From: Arthrobacter sp. 18067
GTDB lineage: Bacteria; Actinomycetota; Actinomycetes; Actinomycetales; Micrococcaceae
Reading direction: 5' to 3'
Assembly (NCBI RefSeq): GCF_902706295.1
Contig: NZ_CACSJJ010000003.1
Location: 124,001-188,000, forward strand
DNA: 64,000 nt
Shown: positions 40,711 to 50,075 of the stretch, piece after piece
Layout: each line of letters opens with the position of its first letter
How positions within the stretch are numbered: the stretch's first letter is position 1
Notes under the pieces: model-generated
What the model was told of the DNA's origin: nothing
What the model saw: only the letters and a program-made list of their open reading frames with translations
Database searches by the model: none
Made by a program: the position numbers and the translations under genes

Positions 40711-41507
40711 CTCACGCATTGGATTCGATTCTCGCCCGGCAATTCAGGTTTCGTGCGGCATCGACCACGCGTAACCGTAGGTTCGCAAACAGTTCCGGGA
40801 GCGGTCACCGGGATACGCGACGGGATCCAGAAGTAGTTCCCGGCAACATCAAAGGGGGCGGTCCCCCAAACCTGGCTTTGCAAACAAGAGCCGCCGAATG
40901 AGGCGCCTACGGAAATCGGTTTTGAGTAACAAGTTCGCTACAACCCTTTTCGGTCGAGACGGGGATCGAATTCCTCTTACTGCAGCTCATTGATCGACCG
41001 TTGCTATTGGTGCTTGGCGTAGCCCTCCGTGCCATTGCACTGCCGTTTTCGCTTGCATCTCTCGGATCGCCATGAACAGAACAGGGCGATTCGGACCTCC
41101 GGAGTAGCCTCTACTTTGGCGACTTCTGGCCCCCACAGAACTAAAAGTGGTTCGCCGGGTTTCGTGCGCGAATCTACAGGGCTATGATCGCGTTCCCCTC
41201 ATCCCCATAAGACCTTGGCCGCTGGCACCACTTCTGCTATCCGGGTCGCATCTGGTATCGATCATTCTAATCAGCAGCCAGTTCCCCCCGAACCAAGGTC
41301 ACGGATCCGTGGCTGCGCAGAGCCGTACCGGAGTCGACATATTGCATAACGGCTCAGGCGCAGGTGTGTTTGCTCGGATTAGCGGGTCAAATGTTAGACC
41401 GCCTGAGAATTACGGCCCTGTCCTTGACCGCACTGCAGACCGACGGAAGTACTCACAACCAGCCCGGAACTTGTGCCTCACATTGCTTGAAGGAAAGGGA
41501 TGTGAGT

Positions 41508-41554
41508 GAGGGTTTGGTGGGTGGGCCCGGTTGGTGAGAGAGGGTTTGGTGGGT
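41508..41554. repeat. 15-bp direct repeat pair
   Basis: GAGGGTTTGGTGGGT occurs at 41508-41522 and 41540-41554, in a G/T-rich stretch downstream of trxA. Purpose unknown. Confidence 0.7.
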
Positions 41555-41684
41555 CGGCGGATTCCGGCCTACCCCAGGTAGGGAGAACTGAAAAGCGCCA
41601 AAGTACCGAAAATGAAGCCTTCCACGGCAACTGACCCCGGAAAAGTGACCGTATTAGGTTCACTATGCCGAAAATAACAGAAAA

Positions 41685-41723
41685 CCGGCGGTTCCCGCCC
41701 CCGTCAGGAGTGGCAACCGCCGG
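41685..41723 (-). terminator. Terminator after trxA
   Basis: CCGGCGGTT pairs perfectly with AACCGCCGG, 30 bases beyond the trxA stop. In the leftward direction it is followed by TTTTCTGTTATTTT. Confidence 0.88.
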
Positions 41724-41753
41724 CTTTCGATAAATCAGGATCAGGAATTGACC

Positions 41754-42080
41754 CTAGGACAGGACGTCCGCAAATTCCTTCTCGAAGAACTGCTTCGGCT
41801 TGGCGCCGATGACAGTGCTCTTAACTTCTCCCCCGCTGAACAGGTACACGGCCGGGATGGACGTGATGCCGTACTCGGCCGCGATGCCGGGGTTGTCGTC
41901 GACGTTGAGTTTTACGACGTCAACCTTCTCGCTGTATTCAACGGAAATCTCGTCGAGGATGGGGCCAAGCTTGCGGCAGGGGCCGCACCACTCTGCCCAG
42001 AAGTCCACGATGACTGGCTTCTCGGAAGCCAGGACATCCGTGCTGAAGCTTGCGTCAGTTACGTCTTTTGCGTTGCTCAT
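41754..42080 (-). CDS. trxA: Thioredoxin
   Basis: A 108-residue cytoplasmic disulfide reductase with active site WCGPC in VIVDFWAEWCGPCRK and the cis-Pro loop in SIPAVYLF. It follows trxB by 34 bases on the same strand and so receives electrons from its product. The trxB-trxA pair near parAB is typical of actinobacteria. Confidence 0.97.
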   Translation of the reverse strand: MSNAKDVTDASFSTDVLASEKPVIVDFWAEWCGPCRKLGPILDEISVEYSEKVDVVKLNVDDNPGIAAEYGITSIPAVYLFSGGEVKSTVIGAKPKQFFEKEFADVLS

Positions 42081-42114
42081 AACTTTTCCCTTCGTATGGT
42101 TGCTTGGATGCAGC

Positions 42115-43071
42115 TTAGGAGTTCAGGTCTGCGAGGTAGTGCTCAACATCGAGGGCAGCCACACAACCGGAGCCCGAAGCCGTGATGGCCTGGCGGTAGG
42201 TGGGATCGATGACGTCGCCTGCGGCGAACACACCCTTAATGTTGGTCCGGGAGCTGCGACCCTCCACAGCGATGGTCCCCTCGGGCGTCAGGTCAATCTT
42301 GCCCTTGATGAGGTCCGTGCGGGGATCGTTTCCGATCGCCACGAACACGCCGGTGACTGCCAATTCCGACTCGGTACCGTCGACAAGGTTCTTCAGCTTC
42401 AGACCGGTGACCTTGTCGCCACCCAAAACGTCCTCAACGGCCGTGTTCCAGACGAAGTTGATCTTCTCGTGTGCCTGGGCGCGGTCGCCCATGATCTTGG
42501 AAGCCTTGAGCGTATCGCGGCGGTGGACCACTGTGACAGACTTTGCGAACTTGGTGAGGAACAGTGCTTCCTCCATAGCGGAGTCGCCACCGCCGATGAC
42601 CGCGATGTCCTGATCTTTGAAGAAGAAACCGTCGCAGGTTGCACACCAGCTAACGCCGTGGCCTGAGAGACGCTTTTCGTTGGCCAAGCCGAGCTCGCGA
42701 TAGGCCGAACCTGTGGACAGGATGATGGCCTTCGCCTGGAAGGTCTCCCCCGTTCCGATGGTCACAGTCTTGATGTCGCCGTCGAGATCGAGTTCAGTGA
42801 CGTCCTCGAACTGGATCTCGGTGCCGAATCGCGCGGCCTGCTTTTCGAAGTTCTCCATGAGGTCCGGACCCATGATGCCCTCGGGGAAGCCGGGGTAGTT
42901 CTCTACGTCCGTGGTGTTCATCAGTTCGCCACCAGCGGTGACTGAACCGGCAATGAGCAGAGGCTTCATGTTGGCACGGGCGGTGTAAACAGCGGCTGTG
43001 TAGCCAGCTGGGCCTGAACCTACGATGATGACGTCACGCACCTGCGATGCGCTGTTTTCTGCAATGCTCAC
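42115..43071 (-). CDS. trxB: Thioredoxin-disulfide reductase
   Basis: NADPH-dependent flavoprotein of 318 residues that reduces thioredoxin. It has the FAD site VGSGPAGYTAAVYTARA, the redox pair in SWCATCDGFFF, the NADPH site VIGGGDSAMEEA, and the C-terminal FAD motif GVFAAGDVIDPTYRQA. First gene of a trxB-trxA operon; its promoter should be in the 43072-43218 gap. Confidence 0.97.
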   Translation of the reverse strand: MSIAENSASQVRDVIIVGSGPAGYTAAVYTARANMKPLLIAGSVTAGGELMNTTDVENYPGFPEGIMGPDLMENFEKQAARFGTEIQFEDVTELDLDGDIKTVTIGTGETFQAKAIILSTGSAYRELGLANEKRLSGHGVSWCATCDGFFFKDQDIAVIGGGDSAMEEALFLTKFAKSVTVVHRRDTLKASKIMGDRAQAHEKINFVWNTAVEDVLGGDKVTGLKLKNLVDGTESELAVTGVFVAIGNDPRTDLIKGKIDLTPEGTIAVEGRSSRTNIKGVFAAGDVIDPTYRQAITASGSGCVAALDVEHYLADLNS

Positions 43072-43218
43072 GTGGCGTGAACCTCTTCCTTAGTCGATGC
43101 TGCGGCTTTCGGGGCAGCCACCTGACTCAACCCCGGTTACGCCCCAAATATTCCGTTGGAGTTGGGGACCTAAAAGCCACCATCATTCAGGGTACCGTCT
43201 GGGGACACGGCAAATCGA

Positions 43219-43250
43219 AGTGGGGACTCCCGTGACTGGGAGCCCCCACT
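43219..43250 (-). terminator. Hairpin terminator after the pseudokinase gene
   Basis: AGTGGGGACTCCC pairs with GGGAGCCCCCACT (12 of 13) around a 6-base loop, 23 bases beyond the stop. No long T-run follows. Confidence 0.7.
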
Positions 43251-43272
43251 GTGCGAGACAAAGAGAAACGAA

Positions 43273-44964
43273 CTACTGAACAGTTACCTCAGCCAGGCGC
43301 AGGCCGAATCCGAAACGGGTCTTCGGTGCAGCCAGCTTGGGGAGCGTTTTGATATCCACGATGACGTACTGCGTTTGCGTGGGCGCCGCCAGGGGCATGG
43401 TCAACTCCGGGGACGTGAAGCTGTTGGTGCCTACCAGCTTGGCACCGTCCATGGCCGGCCTGTCGTTGGTGTAAACATTTATGCTGCCGCCGGATCCACC
43501 CAACTGGTTCAACACAACGGACTTGACCTCAGTCTTTTCCTTGAGCTCAATAACCAGCGGCATGTTGGTGACGAGTCCACCCCAGTCGGCCGTGGCAAAC
43601 TCCATGTCTGACCAGTAGCTTGCTGCGTTGCCGTCAAAAGCCCTTGTGAGGTCCTTGTCATACTCTGCGGCGAAGGGGAAGTCACCAAGACGAGTAATCC
43701 CAGCAATGGCAGGCGGTACGGCCGGAGGCGCAGTCTCCGAAGGCGTTGGTTCCTCGGATTGCGTGCTGTTGGTCTGGGGCGCAGACGTGTTCTGCGTGGC
43801 TGCGGGCGCACCGCTGGGAAGGAGGCTGCCCAGGTTGGTGACAGCGAGGACAAGTCCCACGATCAACACGGCAGCCAGCAAGCCGCCGACGAGCCAGCGG
43901 AGCGAACGGGGCTCCTTCTCTGGAACGTCGTCCTCGTAGACTTCCTCGTCGTCGTAGTCTTCCTGGACAGCGGCAGACGCCGGGAAACTGGTGGGGGCAC
44001 GGTCGTAAGCGGAGTCTGAGGTACCTCGCGCAGCGGCCGCGGCGCCACCAACAGCGCCACCACCAGCAGCACCGGCAGCACCGGCACCTCCCCCGGCAAA
44101 GCCGTAGTCCTCTTCGGACCACAGGGAAACCTTGGGCTCAGCCGGTTCACGTGCCGGTGCCGGCTGTGCAGTGACGGCCTGTGTTGGCGGCTGGGCCGGC
44201 GCGACAGGAGCAGACGGAGCCGGCTGGGATGTGACGGCCTGAGTGGGCGGCTGAGCCTGAATACCGGGGGTAGCCGCGCCAGCACTGGACGCAGCAGCAC
44301 CCGAGCCGGCAGCTGCACCGGCGTCGTGATTCTTGGAAGCCGAGTTCTTCAGCGCGGCGAGTCCGGCTGCTCCGGCACCCGCGGCAGCAGCAAGCTTGCC
44401 GGCAATGCCGCTCTTGGACGACGACGGGCTGGAAGAAGGCATGGGAGGCACGTTGCCGGCCTGGGAGCCGGTGGCGTCCTGCTGGGTGTCGTCCTCGGAT
44501 GGGATGGGGTAGCCGTTTTCGTCGTACTGGATGTACTCGGCGTCGTGCTCATCGTCCTCGTACAGGCCGTCGTACGTTTCGGGCTCGTAGGTGCGAGCCT
44601 GGCCGAAGATCTCACTGCCGAGCGTCTCCGTGAAGAAGGGTTCGATGTACGGCGGGTTGGTGGCAACCACCAGATCCAGCAAATCAGGCGCGGTGCTGTG
44701 GTTGGTGATGAGGTACGTGGTGTTGTCGCTGACGCCAAGGTCCAGGATTTGGACATGGCCAGGGCGCTCCCCCGTGGCGACTTCACGGGCGCTCTGCGCT
44801 ACCTGTTCAGCGTTTCCGGGACCGGCGACAAGGATGCTCACGGGACGGTTGAGGACCTGGTCCACGCCGTCGAGCACCTGATCTTGGTCATGCGAGGTCA
44901 ACACATTGGCCGTGACCTTGTAGCGGCCGCCAAGTACTGATCCGACGTCGATCGGGTGGGACAC
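43273..44964 (-). CDS. Membrane pseudokinase-like protein downstream of MurJ
   Basis: A 563-residue protein. The N-terminus (about 1-110, DVGSVLGGRYKVTANVLT and DLGVSDNTTYLITNHS) looks like a kinase N-lobe but lacks HRD and DFG, so it cannot be an active kinase. An acidic stretch and a long Ala/Pro/Gln linker lead to one helix at about 358-378, then a Pro/Thr stalk and an extracellular beta-rich domain (about 425-563) resembling discoidin-like carbohydrate-binding domains. In mycobacteria the same parts are fused to the C-terminus of MviN. Here they are a separate gene 141 bases after murJ. This suggests a PknB- or FHA-linked regulator of wall precursor transport. Confidence 0.72.
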   Translation of the reverse strand: MSHPIDVGSVLGGRYKVTANVLTSHDQDQVLDGVDQVLNRPVSILVAGPGNAEQVAQSAREVATGERPGHVQILDLGVSDNTTYLITNHSTAPDLLDLVVATNPPYIEPFFTETLGSEIFGQARTYEPETYDGLYEDDEHDAEYIQYDENGYPIPSEDDTQQDATGSQAGNVPPMPSSSPSSSKSGIAGKLAAAAGAGAAGLAALKNSASKNHDAGAAAGSGAAASSAGAATPGIQAQPPTQAVTSQPAPSAPVAPAQPPTQAVTAQPAPAREPAEPKVSLWSEEDYGFAGGGAGAAGAAGGGAVGGAAAAARGTSDSAYDRAPTSFPASAAVQEDYDDEEVYEDDVPEKEPRSLRWLVGGLLAAVLIVGLVLAVTNLGSLLPSGAPAATQNTSAPQTNSTQSEEPTPSETAPPAVPPAIAGITRLGDFPFAAEYDKDLTRAFDGNAASYWSDMEFATADWGGLVTNMPLVIELKEKTEVKSVVLNQLGGSGGSINVYTNDRPAMDGAKLVGTNSFTSPELTMPLAAPTQTQYVIVDIKTLPKLAAPKTRFGFGLRLAEVTVQ

Positions 44965-45105
44965 GTGTTCCTCCTAGGCTGTCCGGGAGCTGCGGGTCCT
45001 GCACGCGGCCGGCCCGGCGAGCCGGTTCAACCGCTTTTGCAACTACCTGTATTCGTTTTCTAGCCTAGCCGATTGATGCCCGCCGCCCATGTTGGCGGCA
45101 CCGGC

Positions 45106-47118
45106 TCACTTCCGGTGGTTTCCGCGCGTTGGGAAGTAGGGATTGCGTCCGGCGTCCCCTTGATATGTGCGTCGACCCGGCAACGGGACCTGCGGCCTGA
45201 ACTTGCCGCCCCGGGCCGTGCTGGGCGCGTCCTCTTCCGGCAAGTAGGTTTTCGGCGCGTCCGGAGCCTCCGTACTGGGCACCGGAGCAACGCGTTCGAC
45301 AGCAGGGCCGGCCCGGTAGGACGTCGCGTCGAACTCGCCCGAGATGCGCGGAATCAAACCGGTGTCGTCCGAGACCGTGGCGCGCGCCGCCGTCGTGGGT
45401 TCTGCGACCTCCCCGGAAACCGGCGCCGGTGCACCACGGCCCAAACGCCCCATGAGCGGTCGGAGGAGGTCACGAAGCTCGGTGACGTGGAAGACGCGTA
45501 ACAGGACCAAATAGGCGAGCAGCATGACGGGCCCGACGACGACGACGGTTACCAGAGCGGCCGGGCGGCTGCTCCACGCGAAGCCGTCGGCGCGGTAGCT
45601 GCCAAGGAGCCACAGCGCAGCAGCACCGGCCAACGCGGAACCCAAGCCCGCGTAGCCCATGCGGATGTACGAATTGGCGATGCGGGGGCCGTCCAGGTGA
45701 CCCAGCATGCGGCGCAGGAACACCACGCTGATCACCACGGAAAGAATGTTTCCCAAGGTGTAGAGGATCGCGATTGCGTAGATGATCTGGCCGACGGGGA
45801 GGAATTGGATGAAGAACGCGCCCACCACGTAAATGACGGCCAACCAAAGCTGGACGTACAAGGGCGTGCGGGCGTCCTCGTTGGCGTAAAACACGCGCGA
45901 CATCATGAAGTTGGCGCTCAGGAACGGCGTGCTGAGGGCCAGGATGGTGAGCGTCTGGGCCAGCATGACGCCATCCTGCTTTTCGCCACCGGAGAAGAAC
46001 ATGCCCAGCGGACCCGCCAGCGCGAACAATGCCAAGGCACCGAAAACCGTGGCAACGGCCATGGTGCGAAGGCCGTGGGACAGGGCATCGCGCAGCTCGC
46101 CCTTGTTGCCGTCCTGGGACGCGCGTGTCATGCGATTAAAGAGGACGGTCGCCAGGGACAACGCGATGATCGAGTGCGGCAGCAGGTACAGCTGGCTCGC
46201 GACTTCGAGGACGGCGTTACCGGGCAGGACAGCCGCGGCAACAGTATTCCCTGCATTGCTCAGGCGGAGGCGTTCAGCACCGGGAATGGTGGCGATCCTC
46301 ATGACGTACAGGAACGCCAACTGCCCGACGGCGGCAGTCGCCAGCGTCCAGACACTCAGCTTGGCGGCCTGGCCGAGCCCAACCCCGCGCCAACCGAAGC
46401 GCGGACGCAGGCCAAGGCGCAGCCGGAAGACAGGAATAAGGAGGATGGCCGTCTGGGCGATCACGCCGAAGGTAGAGAATCCGGCAATCAGGAATGTCTG
46501 TGTGGGCCCCCAGTTGTCCACGGTGTGTGGGTTGGTGATGTTTGCGCCCAGGATCCAGATGAACATACCCAGGCCCGCGATGGCCACCAGGTTGTTCAGG
46601 ATGGGAGCCCACATGGCCGGGCCGAACGCGCCGTGGGCGTTCAGCACCTGGGTGAGCATGGCGTAGAGCCCGTAGAAGAAGATCTGTGGGAGGCACCAGA
46701 AAGCGAACGTTACGGCCAGGGCCTTTTGTTGCTCGGAATAACCCTGGGTGGTGAGGTCAATGACCAGTGGCGCCGCGAGCGTCACCAGGGCTGTCAACGC
46801 CAGCAGGACCAGCACGGCCAGGGTCAAGAGTCGGCTGATGTAGTCCGCGCCGCGGTCCGGGGCCTTGCTGGCTTTGATGATTTGGGGAACAAGGACGGCA
46901 TTGAAAACGCCGCCCGCTACCAACAGGAAGATCAGGTTGGGCAGGTTGTTGGCGTTGATGAACGTGTCATTGACCGTGGAACCCAAGCCAAGGGCGGCGC
47001 CGAGCATCCACGTTTTTGCGAAGCCAAGGAACCGGGAAACGAGCGTTCCTGCGGCCATGATGGCGCTGGAACGTGCTTCTCCGGATTGAACGGACTGGGT
47101 GGTTTTGGCTTCAGACAT
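45106..47118 (-). CDS. murJ: Lipid II flippase MurJ/MviN
   Basis: Moves lipid II across the membrane for peptidoglycan synthesis. From ATG 47118 it is 670 residues with about 14 helices; the conserved early part reads SSAIMAAGTLVSRFLGFAKTWMLGAALG. A charged cytoplasmic tail of about 110 residues follows (PTTAARATVSDDTGL, PLPGRRTYQGDAGR) and has no kinase-like domain, unlike mycobacterial MviN. A longer frame to 47241 would overlap the Nudix gene and is unlikely. Confidence 0.92.
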   Translation of the reverse strand: MSEAKTTQSVQSGEARSSAIMAAGTLVSRFLGFAKTWMLGAALGLGSTVNDTFINANNLPNLIFLLVAGGVFNAVLVPQIIKASKAPDRGADYISRLLTLAVLVLLALTALVTLAAPLVIDLTTQGYSEQQKALAVTFAFWCLPQIFFYGLYAMLTQVLNAHGAFGPAMWAPILNNLVAIAGLGMFIWILGANITNPHTVDNWGPTQTFLIAGFSTFGVIAQTAILLIPVFRLRLGLRPRFGWRGVGLGQAAKLSVWTLATAAVGQLAFLYVMRIATIPGAERLRLSNAGNTVAAAVLPGNAVLEVASQLYLLPHSIIALSLATVLFNRMTRASQDGNKGELRDALSHGLRTMAVATVFGALALFALAGPLGMFFSGGEKQDGVMLAQTLTILALSTPFLSANFMMSRVFYANEDARTPLYVQLWLAVIYVVGAFFIQFLPVGQIIYAIAILYTLGNILSVVISVVFLRRMLGHLDGPRIANSYIRMGYAGLGSALAGAAALWLLGSYRADGFAWSSRPAALVTVVVVGPVMLLAYLVLLRVFHVTELRDLLRPLMGRLGRGAPAPVSGEVAEPTTAARATVSDDTGLIPRISGEFDATSYRAGPAVERVAPVPSTEAPDAPKTYLPEEDAPSTARGGKFRPQVPLPGRRTYQGDAGRNPYFPTRGNHRK

Positions 47119-47144
47119 CGCCTTTATCGTCCCACGTACCCAGG

Positions 47145-47696
47145 TCAGAGGTGTTCTGGCAGCACTTCCCGTGCCAGATCGGCGATGCGGCGTTCGTTCG
47201 GGAAGGACAATTTGCGGGCCAATTCCTGGATGGGAACCCACGCGGCGTCCACGGCTTCCTGGTCAGGGTCATTCTCGATGGTCAGCTCGCCGCCCGTCGC
47301 CTGGAGCAGGAAATGGTGCACGGTTTTATGGACGCGATGGCCGCTCACGGTGAACCAGTAATCGATGCTGCCCAAGGGTGCCAGAATGCTGCCTTCGATG
47401 CCGGTTTCCTCGGCGATCTCGCGAACGGCAGCTTCCTCATTGTTCTCTCGACCCTCAGGGTGGCCCTTCGGCAGGCACCATTCAAGCCGGCCACCCCTAT
47501 TAAGGCGGGCGATGATCGCAACCCGGAGTTCGCCGTCGGACGTGTCTACTACAACGCCGCCGGCCGACACTTCCTCCACTGTGGGAAGCGAGGCCTGGAC
47601 CGGGTGCTGCTGGGCAGGCGCGACGTGCGCACCGATTGCCGACGGCAACGGTGCGTTTGTCCTCCTGCCAGGAGCGCTCGGGATCGGGTTGGCCAT
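47145..47696 (-). CDS. Nudix hydrolase (MutT4-like position)
   Basis: Hydrolase for a nucleoside diphosphate linked to another group. The 183-residue protein has an Ala/Pro-rich N-terminus and a complete Nudix box, GHPEGRENNEEAAVREIAEE followed by TG. In mycobacteria mutT4 has the same position between pcnA and mviN. ATG 47696 (MANPIPSAPGRR) is chosen; GTG or upstream ATG starts would add up to 18 residues. It is 26 bases before murJ and divergent from the CCA-adding gene. Substrate unknown. Confidence 0.88.
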   Translation of the reverse strand: MANPIPSAPGRRTNAPLPSAIGAHVAPAQQHPVQASLPTVEEVSAGGVVVDTSDGELRVAIIARLNRGGRLEWCLPKGHPEGRENNEEAAVREIAEETGIEGSILAPLGSIDYWFTVSGHRVHKTVHHFLLQATGGELTIENDPDQEAVDAAWVPIQELARKLSFPNERRIADLAREVLPEHL

Positions 47697-47844
47697 GTGG
47701 TCCACTCTAACGACTCTTGCCCCGGAGTGATGACCGGGACATGGCCACAAGATGGACTGCAGGAGACGCTCCGCGGACGCATGCCTGATTTCGCATGGAA
47801 CAGTGGCCCACTGCTGCGCAAAAATCTGCCAAGCTTAAGGAACT

Positions 47845-49314
47845 ATGGCGCACGTATTGGACAGCTCTTCTGTTAACTTCACCATCGATCCGGTGGTGCT
47901 CGACCTCGGGCAGCGCTTTGTCGATGCCGGCTATGAGCTGTCCCTGGTCGGTGGACCCGTGCGCGACCTCTTCTTGGGGAGGACATCCCCGGACCTCGAC
48001 TTCACCACCGACGCGACACCGGACCAGACCATTGCCGTCATCAAGAAGTGGGCGGACAACTTCTGGGAAATCGGCCGCGCCTTCGGCACGATCGGGATGA
48101 AAAAGAGTGGTTTCCAGATCGAGATCACCACCTACCGCGCTGAGGCCTACGACGCCGATTCACGCAAGCCGGTGGTGGCGTTCGGCAACTCACTGACCGA
48201 CGACCTCCTTCGCCGCGACTTCACCATCAACGCCATGGCGCTGCGGCTGCCCAGCCTGGAGCTGGTGGACCCCTTCGGCGGCGTCCGCGACCTTCACGCC
48301 TCCGAGCTCGCCACGCCGGGCGCCCCCGAGTCCTCCTTCTCGGACGATCCCCTGCGCATGATGCGCGCGGCGCGTTTCGCTTCCCAGCTCGGCGTGTCGG
48401 TTCACGACGACGTCCGGCTCGCGATGTCGCAGATGGCGGACCGCATCAAGATCATTTCCGCGGAGCGCGTCCGCGAAGAGCTGGTCAAGCTCATTAACGG
48501 AGCGCACCCGCGCGTGGGCATAGACCTCCTGGTGGACACGGGGCTCGCTGAGTTCGTCCTGCCCGAAGTCTCCGCCTTGCGCCTGGAAGCTGACGAGCAC
48601 CACCGCCACAAGGACGTGTACCAGCACTCGCTGCAGGTTCTGGAGCAGGCCGCCGCACTGGAAACAGGCCCTGACGGTCCCGTGCCCGGCCCCGACTTTG
48701 TGCTGCGGTTCGCGGCATTGATGCACGACGTCGGCAAGCCGGCTACGCGCCGTTTCGAACCGGGCGGCGCGGTCAGCTTCCGCCACCACGACGTTGTGGG
48801 GTCCAAGCTGACGGCAAAACGGATGAAGGCGCTGCGTTTCGACAACGAGTCGATCAAAGCCGTGTCCCGCCTCGTCGAACTGCATATGCGGTTTTATGGC
48901 TACGGCGATGCCGGCTGGAGCGATTCGGCGGTCCGCCGCTACGTGACCGACGCCGGTCCCCTGCTCGAACGCCTGCACCGCCTCACCCGATCCGACGTCA
49001 CCACGCGTAACCAGCGCAAGGCCGACCGTCTGTCCTTCGCCTACGATGACCTTGAGCATCGCATTTCCGCGCTCTTGGAGCAGGAATCGCTGGCGGCCGT
49101 CCGGCCTGACCTCGATGGAGCGCAGATCATGGCACTCCTGGGGCTCAAGCCCGGACCCGTAGTTGGCAAGGCCTACAAGTTCCTTCTCGAAGAACGCATG
49201 GAACACGGACCACTCTCCCCGGAGGAAGCCGAGCAGAAACTCTTGGCTTGGTGGGAAGCGCAACCCGAGTCCGCCGTCGTCGAGCCTTTGACCGAAACTG
49301 AGGAGCCCTCATGA
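47845..49314 (+). CDS. pcnA: CCA tRNA nucleotidyltransferase
   Basis: Adds or repairs the 3' CCA of tRNAs; both tRNA genes in this window lack encoded CCA. The 489-residue protein has the class II nucleotidyltransferase head (LVGGPVRDLFLGRTSPDLDFTT, RRDFTINAMAL), then a C-terminal HD domain (LRFAALMHDVGKPATR, FRHHDVVGSK). Its stop overlaps the next start (ATGA). Confidence 0.95.
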   Translation: MAHVLDSSSVNFTIDPVVLDLGQRFVDAGYELSLVGGPVRDLFLGRTSPDLDFTTDATPDQTIAVIKKWADNFWEIGRAFGTIGMKKSGFQIEITTYRAEAYDADSRKPVVAFGNSLTDDLLRRDFTINAMALRLPSLELVDPFGGVRDLHASELATPGAPESSFSDDPLRMMRAARFASQLGVSVHDDVRLAMSQMADRIKIISAERVREELVKLINGAHPRVGIDLLVDTGLAEFVLPEVSALRLEADEHHRHKDVYQHSLQVLEQAAALETGPDGPVPGPDFVLRFAALMHDVGKPATRRFEPGGAVSFRHHDVVGSKLTAKRMKALRFDNESIKAVSRLVELHMRFYGYGDAGWSDSAVRRYVTDAGPLLERLHRLTRSDVTTRNQRKADRLSFAYDDLEHRISALLEQESLAAVRPDLDGAQIMALLGLKPGPVVGKAYKFLLEERMEHGPLSPEEAEQKLLAWWEAQPESAVVEPLTETEEPS

Positions 49315-49892
49315 ACGCTGCGACTTCCCCACGTCCGCAACTCTGGATCCTTCGCCACGGCGAGACGGAATGGTCCAAGAGCGGCCAGTACACCGGCCTG
49401 ACGGATCTCCCCCTCACTGTTGAGGGTGAGCAGCAGGCCGTCGAGGCTCGCAAGGTCCTGGAAGGCATCGACTTCGACCTCGTCCTGACCTCGCCGCTGC
49501 GCCGCGCCCGCCGCACCGCGGAACTGGCAGGCTACCCGGAGGCCGTCCATGAGCCGCTGGCCGTGGAATGGAACTACGGCGACTACGAGGGCATCAGCTC
49601 CGACCTCATCCGCAAGGACAACCCGGATTACCTCATCTGGACCGACGGCGTGCCCAACGGCGAAGCACTGGACGAGGTTGCTGCCCGTGCCGACAAGATC
49701 ATCGGGCGCGTCCTGGAATCCGGAATGGACAATGTCCTTGTGGTTGCGCACGGTCATTTCTCCCGCATCCTGACCGCCCGCTGGCTGGAAATGGATGCCC
49801 GCGAAGGCCGTCATTTCATTCTTGGGACGGCCAAGGTCTGCACGCTTGGTTGGGATAAGCGCACACCGGCAATTGTGCGCTGGGGCCTCTAA
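49311..49892 (+). CDS. Histidine phosphatase superfamily protein
   Basis: A 193-residue phosphatase of the phosphoglycerate mutase-like clan. The catalytic LRHGETEW is near the N-terminus, with the acid/base region VEWNYGDYEGISS and the second His in VLVVAHGHFSRIL. Substrate unknown; similar proteins dephosphorylate small phosphate esters. Translationally coupled to pcnA. Confidence 0.9.
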   Translation: MNAATSPRPQLWILRHGETEWSKSGQYTGLTDLPLTVEGEQQAVEARKVLEGIDFDLVLTSPLRRARRTAELAGYPEAVHEPLAVEWNYGDYEGISSDLIRKDNPDYLIWTDGVPNGEALDEVAARADKIIGRVLESGMDNVLVVAHGHFSRILTARWLEMDAREGRHFILGTAKVCTLGWDKRTPAIVRWGL

Positions 49893-50075
49893 AGAACGAA
49901 TTTAGAAAAACTTTTGGCAAATTAGCGAATTGCACTGGTCAAACTCCATCTTGATGGGGTAGCTTATATCTTGTTCCCAGAGCGACCCGCCGGGAACCAG
50001 GCGCGCATTCTCCGGTCAGTCAGCCGGGACAATGCCACAGCAGGCTGTAATGGCCGGAAAAAGGAGGTTGGGAAA

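Larger units (their letters stand above)
35624..41680. other. Gene-free parS-rich region (candidate extended centromere)
   Basis: About 6 kb without a convincing gene. Open frames are short, mostly under 100 codons, lack recognisable domains and ribosome binding sites, and show no high-GC third-position pattern. GC is visibly lower than in flanking genes. It holds nine parS sites, two perfect DnaA boxes, and a 15-bp direct repeat near its right end. In mycobacteria this interval between parB and the thioredoxin genes holds cwlM and other genes; none is visible here. I see no IS element, integrase, tRNA or CRISPR. Confidence 0.75.

Noticed and set aside
40446-40883. 145-codon leftward ORF spanning parS site 10
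   Set aside because: No recognisable motif and no start signal; the VSRET stretch merely reflects the parS palindrome.
35571-41753. Prophage, IS element or genomic island in the gene-free region
   Set aside because: No transposase, integrase, terminal repeats or tRNA junction could be seen, although low GC alone would fit an insertion.
45697-47361. 554-codon open frame opposite murJ
   Set aside because: Composition (Gln/Arg/His-rich, no motifs) is that of an antisense shadow; murJ is clearly the real gene.
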